Shown here one piece after another: positions 1 to 7,688 of a stretch of DNA of 64,000 nt. Each line of letters opens with the position of its first letter. Within the stretch, counting starts at the first letter, position 1. Origin of the DNA: Paenibacillus glycanilyticus (GTDB lineage Bacteria; Bacillota; Bacilli; Paenibacillales; Paenibacillaceae). The stretch is from assembly GCF_023715145.1 (NCBI RefSeq), contig NZ_JAMBNP010000005.1, positions 1 through 64,000 of the forward strand. Reading direction: 5' to 3'. The notes under the pieces are model-generated. The model worked only from the letters and a program-made list of their open reading frames with translations. It had not been told where the DNA came from and searched no databases. Made by a program: the position numbers and the translations under genes.

Positions 1-128
1 AGCCCCCCTCAAGATGAGATTTCCCAACTAGTAAGACCCCTTGAAGACGACGAGGTTGATAGGTTCGGGGTGGAAGCACAGCAATGTGTGGAGCTGACGA
101 ATACTAATCGGTCGAGGGCTTATCCTAC
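1..128 (+). rRNA. 23S ribosomal RNA, 3' end (partial)
   Basis: The first ~128 bases match the conserved 3' terminal part of bacterial 23S rRNA (helices 98-101, including the run GACGAATACTAATCGGTCGA). The 5' part lies outside the window. The exact mature 3' end is not visible. The next ~125 bases hold no gene; an imperfect inverted repeat (TTCAAGG...GCTTTGAA, about 225-248) may belong to 23S or tRNA processing. No 5S gene follows before the first tRNA. Confidence 0.93.
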
Positions 129-253
129 AACAAACCCCAAAAAGTGAAGTTAAGCGTTGCTGCTTATTCCGATTACTTTCCGGGGACCCCGCAAGAAACT
201 TAAGGGATTCAAACTTTCGCATCCAGTTTTCAAGGCGCAAGCTTTGAACATAT

Positions 254-329
254 TCCCTGATAGCTCAGTTGGTAGAGCACTCGACTGTTAATCGAGTTGT
301 CACAGGTTCGAGTCCTGTTCGGGGAGCCA
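254..329 (+). tRNA. tRNA-Asn(GTT)
   Basis: Complete cloverleaf with encoded CCA. The acceptor TCCCTGA pairs with TCGGGGA, and the anticodon loop CTGTTAA contains GTT. First tRNA of the cluster. Confidence 0.96.
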
Positions 330-332
330 TAT

Positions 333-423
333 AGAGAGGTGTCCGAGTGGTCGAAGGAGCACGATTGGAAATCGTGTAGGCTCTAACCGGGTCTCGAGGG
401 TTCGAATCCCTTCCTCTCTGCCA
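333..423 (+). tRNA. tRNA-Ser(GGA)
   Basis: Class II tRNA with a long variable arm and encoded CCA. The acceptor AGAGAGG pairs with CCTCTCT; the anticodon loop TTGGAAA contains GGA. Confidence 0.95.
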
Positions 424-441
424 TACTTACTTTAGTTATAA

Positions 442-516
442 GGCCCGTTGGTCAAGGGGTTAAGACACCTCCCTTTCACGGAGGTAACAGGGGTTCGAAT
501 CCCCTACGGGTCACCA
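442..516 (+). tRNA. tRNA-Glu(TTC)
   Basis: Cloverleaf with encoded CCA. The acceptor GGCCCGT pairs with ACGGGTC; the anticodon is TTC in CTTTCAC. Confidence 0.96.
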
Positions 517-545
517 TCTTTACAAAAAAGAAATAAAAAAACTTC

Positions 546-574
546 TTGCAAAGCGAACTTGAGTGTGATATATT
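546..574 (+). promoter_or_regulatory. internal sigma-A promoter in the tRNA cluster
   Basis: TTGCAA (546-551), a 17-base spacer, then TATATT (569-574), about 24 bases upstream of tRNA-Val. It sits in the longest gap of the cluster (81 bases), so the downstream tRNAs may be transcribed independently of the rRNA promoter. Inferred from consensus match only. Confidence 0.6.
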
Positions 575-597
575 ATAAAAGTCGCTCGAGAGAGCAT

Positions 598-673
598 GGA
601 GGCTTAGCTCAGCTGGGAGAGCATCTGCCTTACAAGCAGAGGGTCGGGGGTTCGATCCCCTCAGCCTCCACCA
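598..673 (+). tRNA. tRNA-Val(TAC)
   Basis: Cloverleaf with encoded CCA; acceptor GGAGGCT, anticodon TAC within CTTACAA. Confidence 0.96.
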
Positions 674-694
674 TATATGTTTTGCTTATAATGA

Positions 695-771
695 CGCGGG
701 GTGGAGCAGCTCGGTAGCTCGTCGGGCTCATAACCCGAAGGCCGCAGGTTCAAATCCTGCCCCCGCAACCA
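695..771 (+). tRNA. initiator tRNA-fMet(CAT)
   Basis: Anticodon CAT. Two initiator hallmarks are visible: an unpaired C1/A72 at the acceptor end (CGCGGGG against CCCCGCA) and three consecutive G:C pairs (GGG/CCC) in the anticodon stem. CCA is encoded. Confidence 0.95.
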
Positions 772-808
772 AAACTTTATCTCTGGTGAAATACCGAGAA
801 TTCGATGT

Positions 809-885
809 GGAGCTGTGGTGTAGAGGCCTAACATGCCTGCCTGTCACGCAGGAGACCGCGGGTTCGAATCCCGTCAGCTCCGCCA
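809..885 (+). tRNA. tRNA-Asp(GTC)
   Basis: Cloverleaf with encoded CCA; anticodon stem CCTGC/GCAGG encloses CTGTCAC with anticodon GTC. Confidence 0.96.
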
Positions 886-900
886 TTTTATCAAACATCA

Positions 901-976
<76 letters not shown>

Positions 977-1007
977 TGTTAGATGGTTGGAATTTTTAAA
1001 TTAATAT

Positions 1008-1083
<76 letters not shown>

Positions 1084-1090
1084 GTTTTAT

Positions 1091-1174
1091 GGAGGGTTAG
1101 CGAAGTGGCCAAACGCGGGAGACTGTAAATCTCTTCCTAACGGTTCGGTGGTTCGAATCCATCACCCTCCACCA
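1091..1174 (+). tRNA. tRNA-Tyr(GTA)
   Basis: Class II tRNA of 84 bases with encoded CCA; acceptor GGAGGGT, anticodon loop CTGTAAA with GTA. Confidence 0.95.
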
Positions 1175-1177
1175 CTT

Positions 1178-1251
1178 AGGGGCATAGTTTAAAGGTAGAA
1201 CAAAGGTCTCCAAAACCTTTGGTGTGGGTTCAATTCCTGCTGCCCCTGCCA
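1178..1251 (+). tRNA. tRNA-Trp(CCA)
   Basis: Acceptor AGGGGCA pairs with TGCCCCT; anticodon loop CTCCAAA with CCA; 3' CCA encoded. Only three bases separate it from tRNA-Tyr. Confidence 0.95.
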
Positions 1252-1274
1252 GATTTTAATAAAGTAGTGAGTAT

Positions 1275-1351
1275 GGCGGTCGTGGCGAAGGGGTTAACGC
1301 ACCGGTCTGTGGCTCCGGCATTCGTGGGTTCAAGTCCCATCGATCGCCCCA
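1275..1351 (+). tRNA. tRNA-His(GTG)
   Basis: Anticodon GTG. The extra 5' G(-1) at 1275 faces C73 at 1348, the histidine identity feature. The last anticodon-stem pair looks like a T/T mismatch. CCA encoded. Confidence 0.94.
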
Positions 1352-1382
1352 TTTTCACTATTTAGTTACAAAAAGTTTTTGT

Positions 1383-1457
1383 TGGGGATTAGCCAAGCGG
1401 TAAGGCAACGGACTTTGACTCCGTCATTCCAAGGTTCGAATCCTTGATCCCCAGCCA
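1383..1457 (+). tRNA. tRNA-Gln(TTG)
   Basis: Acceptor TGGGGAT pairs with ATCCCCA; anticodon TTG within CTTTGAC; CCA encoded. Confidence 0.95.
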
Positions 1458-1462
1458 TTTAT

Positions 1463-1537
1463 GCGGAAGTGGCTCAGCGGTAGAGCATCGCCTTGCCAAG
1501 GCGAGGGTCGCGGGTTCGATTCCCGTCTTCCGCTCCA
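1463..1537 (+). tRNA. tRNA-Gly(GCC)
   Basis: Acceptor GCGGAAG pairs with CTTCCGC; anticodon loop TTGCCAA with GCC; CCA encoded. Confidence 0.96.
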
Positions 1538-1547
1538 ATCATATGGT

Positions 1548-1621
1548 GGCGCCATAGCCAAGTGGTAAGGCAGAGCTCTGCAAAAGCTTTACCCCCAGTT
1601 CGAGTCTGGGTGGCGCCTCCA
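1548..1621 (+). tRNA. tRNA-Cys(GCA)
   Basis: Acceptor GGCGCCA pairs with TGGCGCC; anticodon loop CTGCAAA with GCA; CCA encoded. Confidence 0.95.
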
Positions 1622-1639
1622 CAATTATTTCAATAAGAT

Positions 1640-1716
1640 GTGCCCTTAGCTCAGCTGGATAGAGCGTTTGACTACGAATCAAAAGGTCAGGAGTTCGAAT
1701 CTCTTAGGGCACGCCA
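1640..1716 (+). tRNA. tRNA-Arg(ACG)
   Basis: Cloverleaf with encoded CCA; anticodon loop CTACGAA with ACG. A34 is normally deaminated to inosine by TadA. Confidence 0.96.
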
Positions 1717-1727
1717 TATTTACAAAT

Positions 1728-1809
1728 GCCGGTGTGGCGGAATGGCAGACGCGCGCGACTCAAAATCGTGAGGGAAACCGTGGAGGTTCGAGTCCTCTCA
1801 CCGGCACCA
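1728..1809 (+). tRNA. tRNA-Leu(CAA)
   Basis: Class II tRNA, 82 bases with encoded CCA; acceptor GCCGGTG; anticodon stem CGCGA/TCGTG encloses CTCAAAA, giving CAA. Last tRNA of the cluster. Confidence 0.95.
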
Positions 1810-1824
1810 TACATTGAAATAAGC

Positions 1825-1859
1825 AAGCCTTTAAGATCTCAGATCTTAAAGGCTTTTTT
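1825..1859 (+). terminator. intrinsic terminator of the rRNA-tRNA operon
   Basis: A perfect 15-bp inverted repeat (AAGCCTTTAAGATCT, one-base spacer, then its complement) runs into TTTTTT. It closes the tRNA array. Confidence 0.9.
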
Positions 1860-1865
1860 GTTGTT

Positions 1866-1892
1866 TATATCGATAATCGTATGACCATACTG
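1866..1892 (+). promoter_or_regulatory. possible forespore (sigma-G) promoter of the ger operon
   Basis: TATA (1866-1869) and CATACTG (1886-1892), about 16 bases apart, resemble the loose sigma-G pattern (gYATA / cATnnTA) that drives germinant-receptor operons in Bacillus. The match is partial; the expected forespore timing is the main reason to propose it. Confidence 0.3.
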
Positions 1893-1924
1893 ATTAATAT
1901 CAAAAATGGGTGATGTGATGCAGC

Positions 1925-3391
1925 ATGAGTCAAATCGATATTGCAACAATCAAAGAGCAGCTTGGAAACAGTGCGGATATTGTATTTAAAGATTTCCATA
2001 TCGAATTTGATAACAGGAAACAAAAAGTAGACCTGTTCTATGTGGACGGTTTAGTGGACACGAATTCTGTTCAGGATTTTATCCTGGAAACATTAATGGT
2101 GGACATGCCGCACCTCAATACGGACGAACATCCTTTCCTGGAATTATTGACAGCGGGAGAAGCAGGAGAAGTTACTTCAACGGATACGATGTATCATGAC
2201 TTGTTCTCCGGATATGTCATTCTTGTTCTGGATATTACGAAGATCTACTCCATTGCCATGACTGATATAAAGGGTCGAGCTGTTTCAGAAGCAATAACGG
2301 AAACGGTAACTCGAGGTCCGAAGGAATCGTTCACGGAATCTATTTGTACCAATAGGGCATTAATTCGAAGAAAAATTAAGAACCGGAATTTATGGCTTGA
2401 AAATATGAGAATCGGAAAAATGACACAGACCGATGTCTCCATCATGTACATTTACGGAGTTGTAACGGATAAGATCGTTCAAGAGGTGCGAGATCGCTTA
2501 TCAAGAATAGATATTGACGGAATACTGGAAAGCGGCTATATCGAGGAACTCATTCAGGATGCGGCATATAGTCCGTTTCCTACAATGTATAACTCTGAGA
2601 GGCCAGACGTCATTGCTGCAGAACTGCTTGAAGGAAAAGTCGCGATATTAGTTGATGGCACGCCTCATGTGCTGATTGTACCGGCGTTGTTTATTTCTTT
2701 TATGCATTCCGCCGAGGATTACTACCAGAGAGCGGATATTAGCTCGCTTATAAGGATTCTTCGTTTTGTGGGTATATTTATTGCCTTATTAGGGCCGTCG
2801 TTGTATATCGCGATTACCACTTTCCACCAGGAAATGCTCCCTACTCAGTTACTGATCGGGCTTGCAGCCCAACGGGAAGGGATCCCTTTTCCCGCTTTTA
2901 TCGAGGCTTTGATTATGGAAATTACGTTTGAGATCTTGCGCGAGGCCGGAGTAAGAATGCCAAGAACAATGGGGCAAGCGATTTCCATCGTAGGTACTTT
3001 GGTTATTGGACAGGCAGCTGTTGATGCGGGGATTGTATCTGCTGCTATGGTTATTGTTGTATCGATTACAGCCATCTCGAGCTTTGTTGTGCCGGCCATT
3101 AATATGTCAATCTCGATCCGGATGATACGGTTCTTATTAATGGGCTTGGCTGCATCGTTTGGCTTGTACGGAATTATTCTGGGGATTTTTGTACTGGTGT
3201 TCCATTTATGCAGTCTTCGGACATTTGGAATCCCGTACATGAGTCCGTTTGGACCGTTTATTGCCCAGGATTTGAAGGATACCTTGTTCAGGCTTCCGCA
3301 TTGGGCAATGCGGAAACGCCTGCGTTTAATTAATCAAAATAATGTTACTCGGAGCAAAGACAAGGCTCCTGGCCCAAATCGGAGAACCTAG
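1925..3391 (+). CDS. spore germination receptor A subunit (GerAA/GerKA family)
   Basis: 488 residues, the usual length for GerA-type A subunits. The A subunit sits in the spore inner membrane and, with B and C, senses nutrient germinants. The soluble N-terminal half (about 1-265) contains conserved A-subunit segments (e.g. ESFTESICTNRALIRRKIKN and PFPTMYNSERPDV). About five hydrophobic segments follow from residue ~275, with the family signature around LIMEITFEILREAGVRMP. The start at 1925 is preceded by GGGTGATG, about 8 bases upstream. It is the first gene of a four-gene operon, 21 bases before the C subunit. Which germinant it senses cannot be read from sequence, so no specific gerA/B/K name is given. 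Confidence 0.95.
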   Translation: MSQIDIATIKEQLGNSADIVFKDFHIEFDNRKQKVDLFYVDGLVDTNSVQDFILETLMVDMPHLNTDEHPFLELLTAGEAGEVTSTDTMYHDLFSGYVILVLDITKIYSIAMTDIKGRAVSEAITETVTRGPKESFTESICTNRALIRRKIKNRNLWLENMRIGKMTQTDVSIMYIYGVVTDKIVQEVRDRLSRIDIDGILESGYIEELIQDAAYSPFPTMYNSERPDVIAAELLEGKVAILVDGTPHVLIVPALFISFMHSAEDYYQRADISSLIRILRFVGIFIALLGPSLYIAITTFHQEMLPTQLLIGLAAQREGIPFPAFIEALIMEITFEILREAGVRMPRTMGQAISIVGTLVIGQAAVDAGIVSAAMVIVVSITAISSFVVPAINMSISIRMIRFLLMGLAASFGLYGIILGIFVLVFHLCSLRTFGIPYMSPFGPFIAQDLKDTLFRLPHWAMRKRLRLINQNNVTRSKDKAPGPNRRT

Positions 3392-3412
3392 GCAACGAGA
3401 TGAGGAATTGCG

Positions 3413-4609
3413 ATGCTTCGAAGATTATTAATTGCCATGATGCTCATTTCAATAGCTATGACGCTGGCGAGCTGCTGGAACCGTCGTGAATTGAATGATC
3501 TGGCCATTGCACTAGCAATCGGAATTGATAAGGCAGGTGATCAGTACCTGGTATCGGTTCAGGTCGTTGATCCGGGAGAGGTCGCTGCAAATAATAGAAC
3601 AATGACGAGAACTCCGGTTACCCTTTACCAGGCAAAGGCACAAACGATACTTGAGGCGATACGTAAAATGACCACGGTATCTCCAAGGAGCATTTATGCG
3701 GCCCATCTTCGAATGTTAATTATAGGCGAAGATTTGGCAAGAGAAGGTATAGGCGATTCTTTGGAATATATGTCAAGGTATTATGAGCATCGCACCGATT
3801 TCTACATAGCGATAGCCAAGGGTACAACGGCAGCCAGTACGTTGAAAATATTAACCCATCTAGAAGCTATTCCGGCTAATCTAATGTTCTCTTCCTTGCA
3901 GGCCTCGCAGAAGGAATGGGCGCCTACGGCTGCAATCACGCTTGATCAGCTCATTATGGATATTGTCAGCAAGGGAAAAGATCCTGTTGTTACCGGTCTC
4001 CGCATTAAAGGCGACCGGGAAAAAGGGATGAGCAGGAAAAATGTCGAGAGTATTGCCTCTCCTGCCCAGCTGCAATATTCGGGGCTGGCAATCTTTGAAA
4101 AAGACAGGCTTGTCGGTTGGCTGGATGATGTAGAAAGCAGAGGCTACTCTTTTATCCATGATGATGTGTCTAATACGGTAGGAGTCATTAAATGTCCTGA
4201 TGGAGGGAAAATCACCCTTGAGGTGATTCGTTCAAAGACGACGTCAAAAGCTAAGCTGATAAACGGTAAGCCTGAAATGCGACTAGGGATCCGCACGGAA
4301 GTGAGCATCGGTGAAGTGATGTGCAAAATTGATCTGACTCAAAAATCGTCCATTTATGAAATGGAGCACCTTGGAGAAGAGACGGTGAGAAGTTTCGTAG
4401 AGAAGACAATTAATGAGGTTCAGGAAAACTACAAGGTAGACATATTCGGCTTTGGAGAGGTTGTTCACCGTGCGTATCCTGCATATTGGAAGACAGTTGA
4501 GAACGAGTGGGATTCCGTTTTTCGGAATATGCCGGTCAAATTGGACGTTGTCATCAATATCCGCCAAACTGGTACGGTCAATAATTCGTTTATGAACGAA
4601 ATGAAATAA
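3413..4609 (+). CDS. spore germination receptor C subunit, lipoprotein (Ger(x)C family)
   Basis: 398 residues. The N-terminal signal peptide ends in the lipobox LASC, so Cys21 should be lipidated and the protein anchored to the outer face of the spore inner membrane. The sequence CWNRRELNDLAIALAIGIDK directly after the lipobox is the family signature. C subunits are needed for receptor assembly and germinant response, and lipidation by Lgt is important for several of them. The gene lies between the A subunit and the small membrane protein, with short gaps (21 and 16 bases), in one transcription unit. No truncation is seen. Confidence 0.95.
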   Translation: MLRRLLIAMMLISIAMTLASCWNRRELNDLAIALAIGIDKAGDQYLVSVQVVDPGEVAANNRTMTRTPVTLYQAKAQTILEAIRKMTTVSPRSIYAAHLRMLIIGEDLAREGIGDSLEYMSRYYEHRTDFYIAIAKGTTAASTLKILTHLEAIPANLMFSSLQASQKEWAPTAAITLDQLIMDIVSKGKDPVVTGLRIKGDREKGMSRKNVESIASPAQLQYSGLAIFEKDRLVGWLDDVESRGYSFIHDDVSNTVGVIKCPDGGKITLEVIRSKTTSKAKLINGKPEMRLGIRTEVSIGEVMCKIDLTQKSSIYEMEHLGEETVRSFVEKTINEVQENYKVDIFGFGEVVHRAYPAYWKTVENEWDSVFRNMPVKLDVVINIRQTGTVNNSFMNEMK

Positions 4610-4625
4610 GAGGGATTAGGCAGCC

Positions 4626-4868
4626 ATGATGAAATATGTAGCGTTAATCGCGGCAACAGCGGCGATCATTCTGATTGAAGTGCCGTCATTGTGGAAGAGA
4701 AGACTGATAAAGGATCTTTGGGTATTCTCTTCCCTCCTGCTTTTGGGAGTCGGACTAGTCATGATGAGGTTTCTTAACTTGCATATACCTAACCCGGTGA
4801 ATGGTATCGACTACGTCCTGCAGCCGTTAGCAGAGGCAATCTTTCACTATTTAGGAGGGGGGCAATGA
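4626..4868 (+). CDS. small two-TM membrane protein in the ger operon
   Basis: 80 residues with two hydrophobic segments (about 3-20 and 32-49) and a C-terminal tail containing NPVNGIDYVLQPLAEAI. It sits between C and B subunit genes with a good ribosome site (GAGGGATTAGGCAGCC) before ATG. Small two-TM 'D' proteins are encoded in or beside some gerA-type operons and modulate receptor function in Bacillus; position and topology suggest this is one. I do not recognise a specific named family from sequence alone. Confidence 0.72.
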   Translation: MMKYVALIAATAAIILIEVPSLWKRRLIKDLWVFSSLLLLGVGLVMMRFLNLHIPNPVNGIDYVLQPLAEAIFHYLGGGQ

Positions 4869-4872
4869 AGGA

Positions 4873-5973
4873 GTGATTGAGAAAGGGAAAATAAGTCATC
4901 GGCAGCTGACAGTTTTAACCCTGCTATATACGATCGGCACCTCCATTCTGATTGTTCCATCCATCATGTCCGTTTTCTCCAAACAAGACGGATGGATCGC
5001 ATGCCTTGTTGGAATAGCAGTCAATCTTCTTTTTATACTCATCTACAGTACATTAGCTGGCCGCTACCCCTCGCTTACCTTAGCGGAATTCAGCGAGAAG
5101 ATAGTAGGGAAATGGCTTGGAAAGGCAATCTCGTTGTTTTTCCTTTCCTTCATTTTTTTGTTGTCCGCGTTCCTGCTGCGAGTCGTAGGGAACTTTATGA
5201 CAACACACATTATGCCAAACACGCCAATCGAAGTGACCATTATTTTGTTTATTAGCGTCGTGATATATGCCGTAAGGCTTGGTATTGAGACAACGGCAAG
5301 GGCTGCCGAAATTTTCTTGCCTTTTGTTATTGCGCTGTTTTTGTTCCTGACCGTTTTTCTGCTTCCGCAGATTGAATTGGACCGGGTTGAGCCTATCTTT
5401 GAGAACGGAATGAAGCCTATTATTCTAGGCGCATTTTATTGTTTTAACCTTCAGGAACAAGTTATTCTAATGATGCTGATTCCTTATACGAACCAGCCTA
5501 GAAAAGCTAAAAAAGCCTTGCTTGCAGGTACTGTACTTGGCAGCGTGGTTATTATTACAACCGTTCTATTGTCGACCTTAGTGCTGGGAACCGAGTTCAC
5601 GCAAAGGAACATGTACGCTAGCTATACATTAGCCAAGCAGATCAGCGTTGGGAACTTTCTGCAGCGGGTCGAGGCAATGCTGGCGATTTTATGGCTGATC
5701 ACGATTTTCTTCAAGACGGTCATTTGTGTTTATGCGGTATCGCTTGGGACAGCCCAGACGCTGAAGCTGAAGGATTATCGCACCTTGACGCTTCCGTTTG
5801 GCCTTCTGCTCGTGTTTCTGTCGCTCCTTGTTTACGACAATATTATTAGCTTTATTGCGTTTACGCCAAAGGTTTTTTCTCTATATGCTACAATCTTTAT
5901 GGTACTGATACCGGTTGCGCTGCTTGGCATAGACGCGTTGCGTTCCGGCCTGAAGGAAGACCAATCCACATAA
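4873..5973 (+). CDS. spore germination receptor B subunit (GerAB/GerKB permease family)
   Basis: 366 residues with about ten hydrophobic segments, the normal size and topology of GerAB-type proteins (spore_permease, an amino-acid/polyamine/organocation-like fold). The N-terminal pattern KISHRQLTVLTLLYTIGTSI is typical. The B subunit is thought to bind the germinant and form part of a channel with A. The start is GTG at 4873, four bases after the stop of the small membrane gene; AGGAGG at 4853-4858 and AAGGAG at 4868-4873 are both near, so the start is slightly uncertain. Last gene of the operon, followed by a terminator. Confidence 0.94.
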   Translation: MIEKGKISHRQLTVLTLLYTIGTSILIVPSIMSVFSKQDGWIACLVGIAVNLLFILIYSTLAGRYPSLTLAEFSEKIVGKWLGKAISLFFLSFIFLLSAFLLRVVGNFMTTHIMPNTPIEVTIILFISVVIYAVRLGIETTARAAEIFLPFVIALFLFLTVFLLPQIELDRVEPIFENGMKPIILGAFYCFNLQEQVILMMLIPYTNQPRKAKKALLAGTVLGSVVIITTVLLSTLVLGTEFTQRNMYASYTLAKQISVGNFLQRVEAMLAILWLITIFFKTVICVYAVSLGTAQTLKLKDYRTLTLPFGLLLVFLSLLVYDNIISFIAFTPKVFSLYATIFMVLIPVALLGIDALRSGLKEDQST

Positions 5974-6009
5974 GACGCTGATTCTCCTATAAGGGAACGG
6001 CGTCTTTTT
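5972..6009 (+). terminator. intrinsic terminator after the ger operon
   Basis: AAGACGC and GCGTCTT form the stem base, with further imperfect pairing inside (CTGATTCTCC with GGGAACGG), followed by TTTTT. It overlaps the stop codon of the B-subunit gene. Confidence 0.75.
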
Positions 6010-6054
6010 GCGTTTTAAGACAGGCTTCGACCCTTAAGGCGGATGCGGCCACTC

Positions 6055-6064
6055 GACCTAGGTC
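6055..6064. promoter_or_regulatory. candidate operator upstream of the envelope-stress operon
   Basis: GACCTAGGTC is a perfect 10-bp palindrome about 27-36 bases upstream of the proposed -35 region of the following operon. LiaR/VraR-type regulators bind palindromes in this position, and such a regulator is encoded at the end of the operon. A second short palindrome, CCTTAAGG, lies about 20 bases further upstream. Assignment to the regulator is inference. Confidence 0.4.
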
Positions 6065-6090
6065 TAGCATAGAAACCGTCGGTGGTCCGT

Positions 6091-6118
6091 TTTAGAAAGA
6101 GCGAATTCGATCTACAAT
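6091..6118 (+). promoter_or_regulatory. probable sigma-A promoter of the lia/psp-like operon
   Basis: TTTAGA (6091-6096), a 16-base spacer, and TACAAT (6113-6118). The poor -35 with a good -10 suits an activator-dependent promoter. The 5' leader to the first start codon would be about 65 bases. Otherwise the 5974-6190 gap holds only the preceding terminator and the palindromes. Confidence 0.45.
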
Positions 6119-6190
6119 AGGAACATAAGCAAGAGAGCTTCACAGTAAGAGATAAGCAAAGCAATTATTAGAGAGGCGGTGGAAGAAGCA

Positions 6191-6490
6191 ATGGATGGTA
6201 AAAAGGCGTTAGGCTTAGTGCTTGCGGTTGCGGGCGGTATCATGGTACTTAAATTCTTCGGCATCCATCTTGGTGCATTAGTTGGTACCTTGTTCGCGAT
6301 TGTATTAGTAGGACTTGGGGTAGTTGCTTGGAGAAGCGGTAGAAAGCTGATTGGTGGAATTGTTGGTGCAATTGGTATCTTGATGCTCCTGCCGGCATTG
6401 TCTAAATTGATTATGCTGGGAATCGCGGTTGTGCTGATCCTGTTCGGCATTTCCATGGTCAAGAACAAAAACAATCATCGACATTTCTAA
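6191..6490 (+). CDS. LiaI-like small membrane protein
   Basis: 99 residues from ATG 6191 (MDGKKALGLVL...), almost entirely hydrophobic with about four membrane segments and a short charged tail ending KNKNNHRHF. LiaI-type proteins are membrane anchors or recruitment factors for PspA/LiaH proteins under cell-envelope stress. ATG 6191 is preferred over the in-frame GTG at 6179 because GAGGCGG (6173-6179) is correctly spaced for it. First gene of a six-gene operon that also encodes two PspA proteins, PspC, a kinase and a regulator. The family call rests on length, hydropathy and context. Confidence 0.68.
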   Translation: MDGKKALGLVLAVAGGIMVLKFFGIHLGALVGTLFAIVLVGLGVVAWRSGRKLIGGIVGAIGILMLLPALSKLIMLGIAVVLILFGISMVKNKNNHRHF

Positions 6491-6514
6491 TAAAAAAAGT
6501 TGGGAGGGCCATAC

Positions 6515-7201
6515 ATGAGCATTATGCGGCGAGTGCGCGACATTACAGTGGCAAATTTAAATGAAAGATTGGAGAAAGCGGAAGATCCGGTTCGCCTGAT
6601 CGACCAGTTCCTCTGGTCGACGCGCGAAGAGATTATTCAAGCGGAACGTCTGCATCAGCAATACCTGGGACATAGCAATCATCTGAAAGCGCAGTGGCTG
6701 CAGGCGGAGCAACAGAGGGAAAAGCGCGAGCAGCAAGCACTAACCGCGCTGAAGGCTGGAGAAGAGCAACTGGCACGGATAGCGCTTCACGAGAAAGCAA
6801 CCAGCGAGGAGCGCTCCAATCAATACCGCGAGTTGTACGAGCAAAGCCGTCAAAATACGATGGACCTGGAAGATCAGCTCCGTGAAATGCGCAGCGAATA
6901 TCAGCTGGTCTATGACAAGCGTGAATATTACGCAGCCAGAATGGAGTCGCTGAGACTTCAACAGCGTATGAACGCAAGATTCACGGAGGGCGGTAATGCG
7001 GGCGGCATCCAGCCGGGCTCCATGTTCCGCAGACTGGAAGACCGGATTGGCGACATGGAGATGGAGGCAAAGAGCCTGCATGACCTGCGCCGGATGGGCA
7101 AAGAGTTCATTCACGAAGCAGGCAATCAAGTGCAATCCGTTATCGAACGCGAGCTGCAGCAATTGAAGAAGAAGCTTGAGAAGGAAGGATGGTCGTCTTG
7201 A
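6515..7201 (+). CDS. PspA/IM30-family protein (first copy)
   Basis: 228 residues from ATG 6515, chosen because GGGAGG (6502-6507) is 7 bases upstream; the in-frame TTG at 6500 overlaps that ribosome site. PspA/IM30 (ESCRT-III-like) proteins are almost wholly alpha-helical coiled coils that bind stressed membranes. The N-terminal pattern ITVANLNERLEKAEDPVRLI matches the amphipathic first helix and the conserved D-P-x-x-x-I/L motif, and long coiled coil fills the rest. It is diverged from the second copy at 7689 (for example a Trp-rich IDQFLWSTREEI where the other has [12 protein letters not shown]). The gene overlaps the following PspC gene. Confidence 0.85.
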   Translation: MSIMRRVRDITVANLNERLEKAEDPVRLIDQFLWSTREEIIQAERLHQQYLGHSNHLKAQWLQAEQQREKREQQALTALKAGEEQLARIALHEKATSEERSNQYRELYEQSRQNTMDLEDQLREMRSEYQLVYDKREYYAARMESLRLQQRMNARFTEGGNAGGIQPGSMFRRLEDRIGDMEMEAKSLHDLRRMGKEFIHEAGNQVQSVIERELQQLKKKLEKEGWSS

Positions 7202-7686
7202 AAAAATTGTACCGATCCCGCCGCGATAAGAAGCTGTTTGGTCTTTGCGGCGGATTAGCGGAAATGATCAATGTCGATGCGACTCTTATCCGTATCCTGC
7301 TTATCGTCGTAACGATCTTCACTAGCGGTTTCGCAATTCCGGTCTATATTATTGCAGGTCTTATCGTTCCTAAGGAACCCACGTTTTATAACGGCAACGG
7401 TTTTGGACCTGGTCCCGGATTTGGAGGATACGGCGGCGGATATGGCGGCAACGGTTACGGCAATGGCTACAACGGCGGTCAAGGGGGCTTCGGCGCTAAC
7501 TTCGGCGGCCCATACAAGAACCCGCCGCAAGGTCAATGGGGGGACAGCTTCTCGCAAACACGTTCCGGCCAGCAATCTTCGTCGCAGTTCGATAGCATGA
7601 TGGATGATCTGGAGAAGAAAGCACTCCGTAAAGAAATTGAAGAATTACGCGCCAAATTAGCTAAATACGAGAAGGGAGAGATTTAA
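7198..7686 (+). CDS. PspC-domain membrane protein with Gly-rich linker
   Basis: 162 residues from TTG 7198; that codon lies 9 bases after GGAAGG (7183-7188) and gives the usual PspC beginning [20 protein letters not shown]. An in-frame ATG at 7189 directly abuts the ribosome site and is less likely. The PspC domain (about 1-60) has one or two membrane segments ([15 protein letters not shown] and YIIAGLIV). A low-complexity Gly/Tyr/Asn linker (about 65-110) and a short C-terminal coiled coil ([19 protein letters not shown]) follow. PspC proteins link membrane stress to PspA. The start overlaps the preceding stop (TTGA), which suggests translational coupling. Confidence 0.88.
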   Translation: MKKLYRSRRDKKLFGLCGGLAEMINVDATLIRILLIVVTIFTSGFAIPVYIIAGLIVPKEPTFYNGNGFGPGPGFGGYGGGYGGNGYGNGYNGGQGGFGANFGGPYKNPPQGQWGDSFSQTRSGQQSSSQFDSMMDDLEKKALRKEIEELRAKLAKYEKGEI

Positions 7687-7688
7687 CA

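Noticed and set aside
146..155. GAAGTTAAGC in the gap after 23S, a string also found in 5S rRNA
   Set aside because: The flanking sequence has none of the rest of 5S (no start, no loop A/B pattern), so it is treated as chance or a degraded trace, not a 5S gene.
448..717. 89-codon open frame across the tRNA-Glu and tRNA-Val genes
   Set aside because: It overlaps two well-formed tRNA genes and has no ribosome site; it is a shadow of the tRNA sequences.
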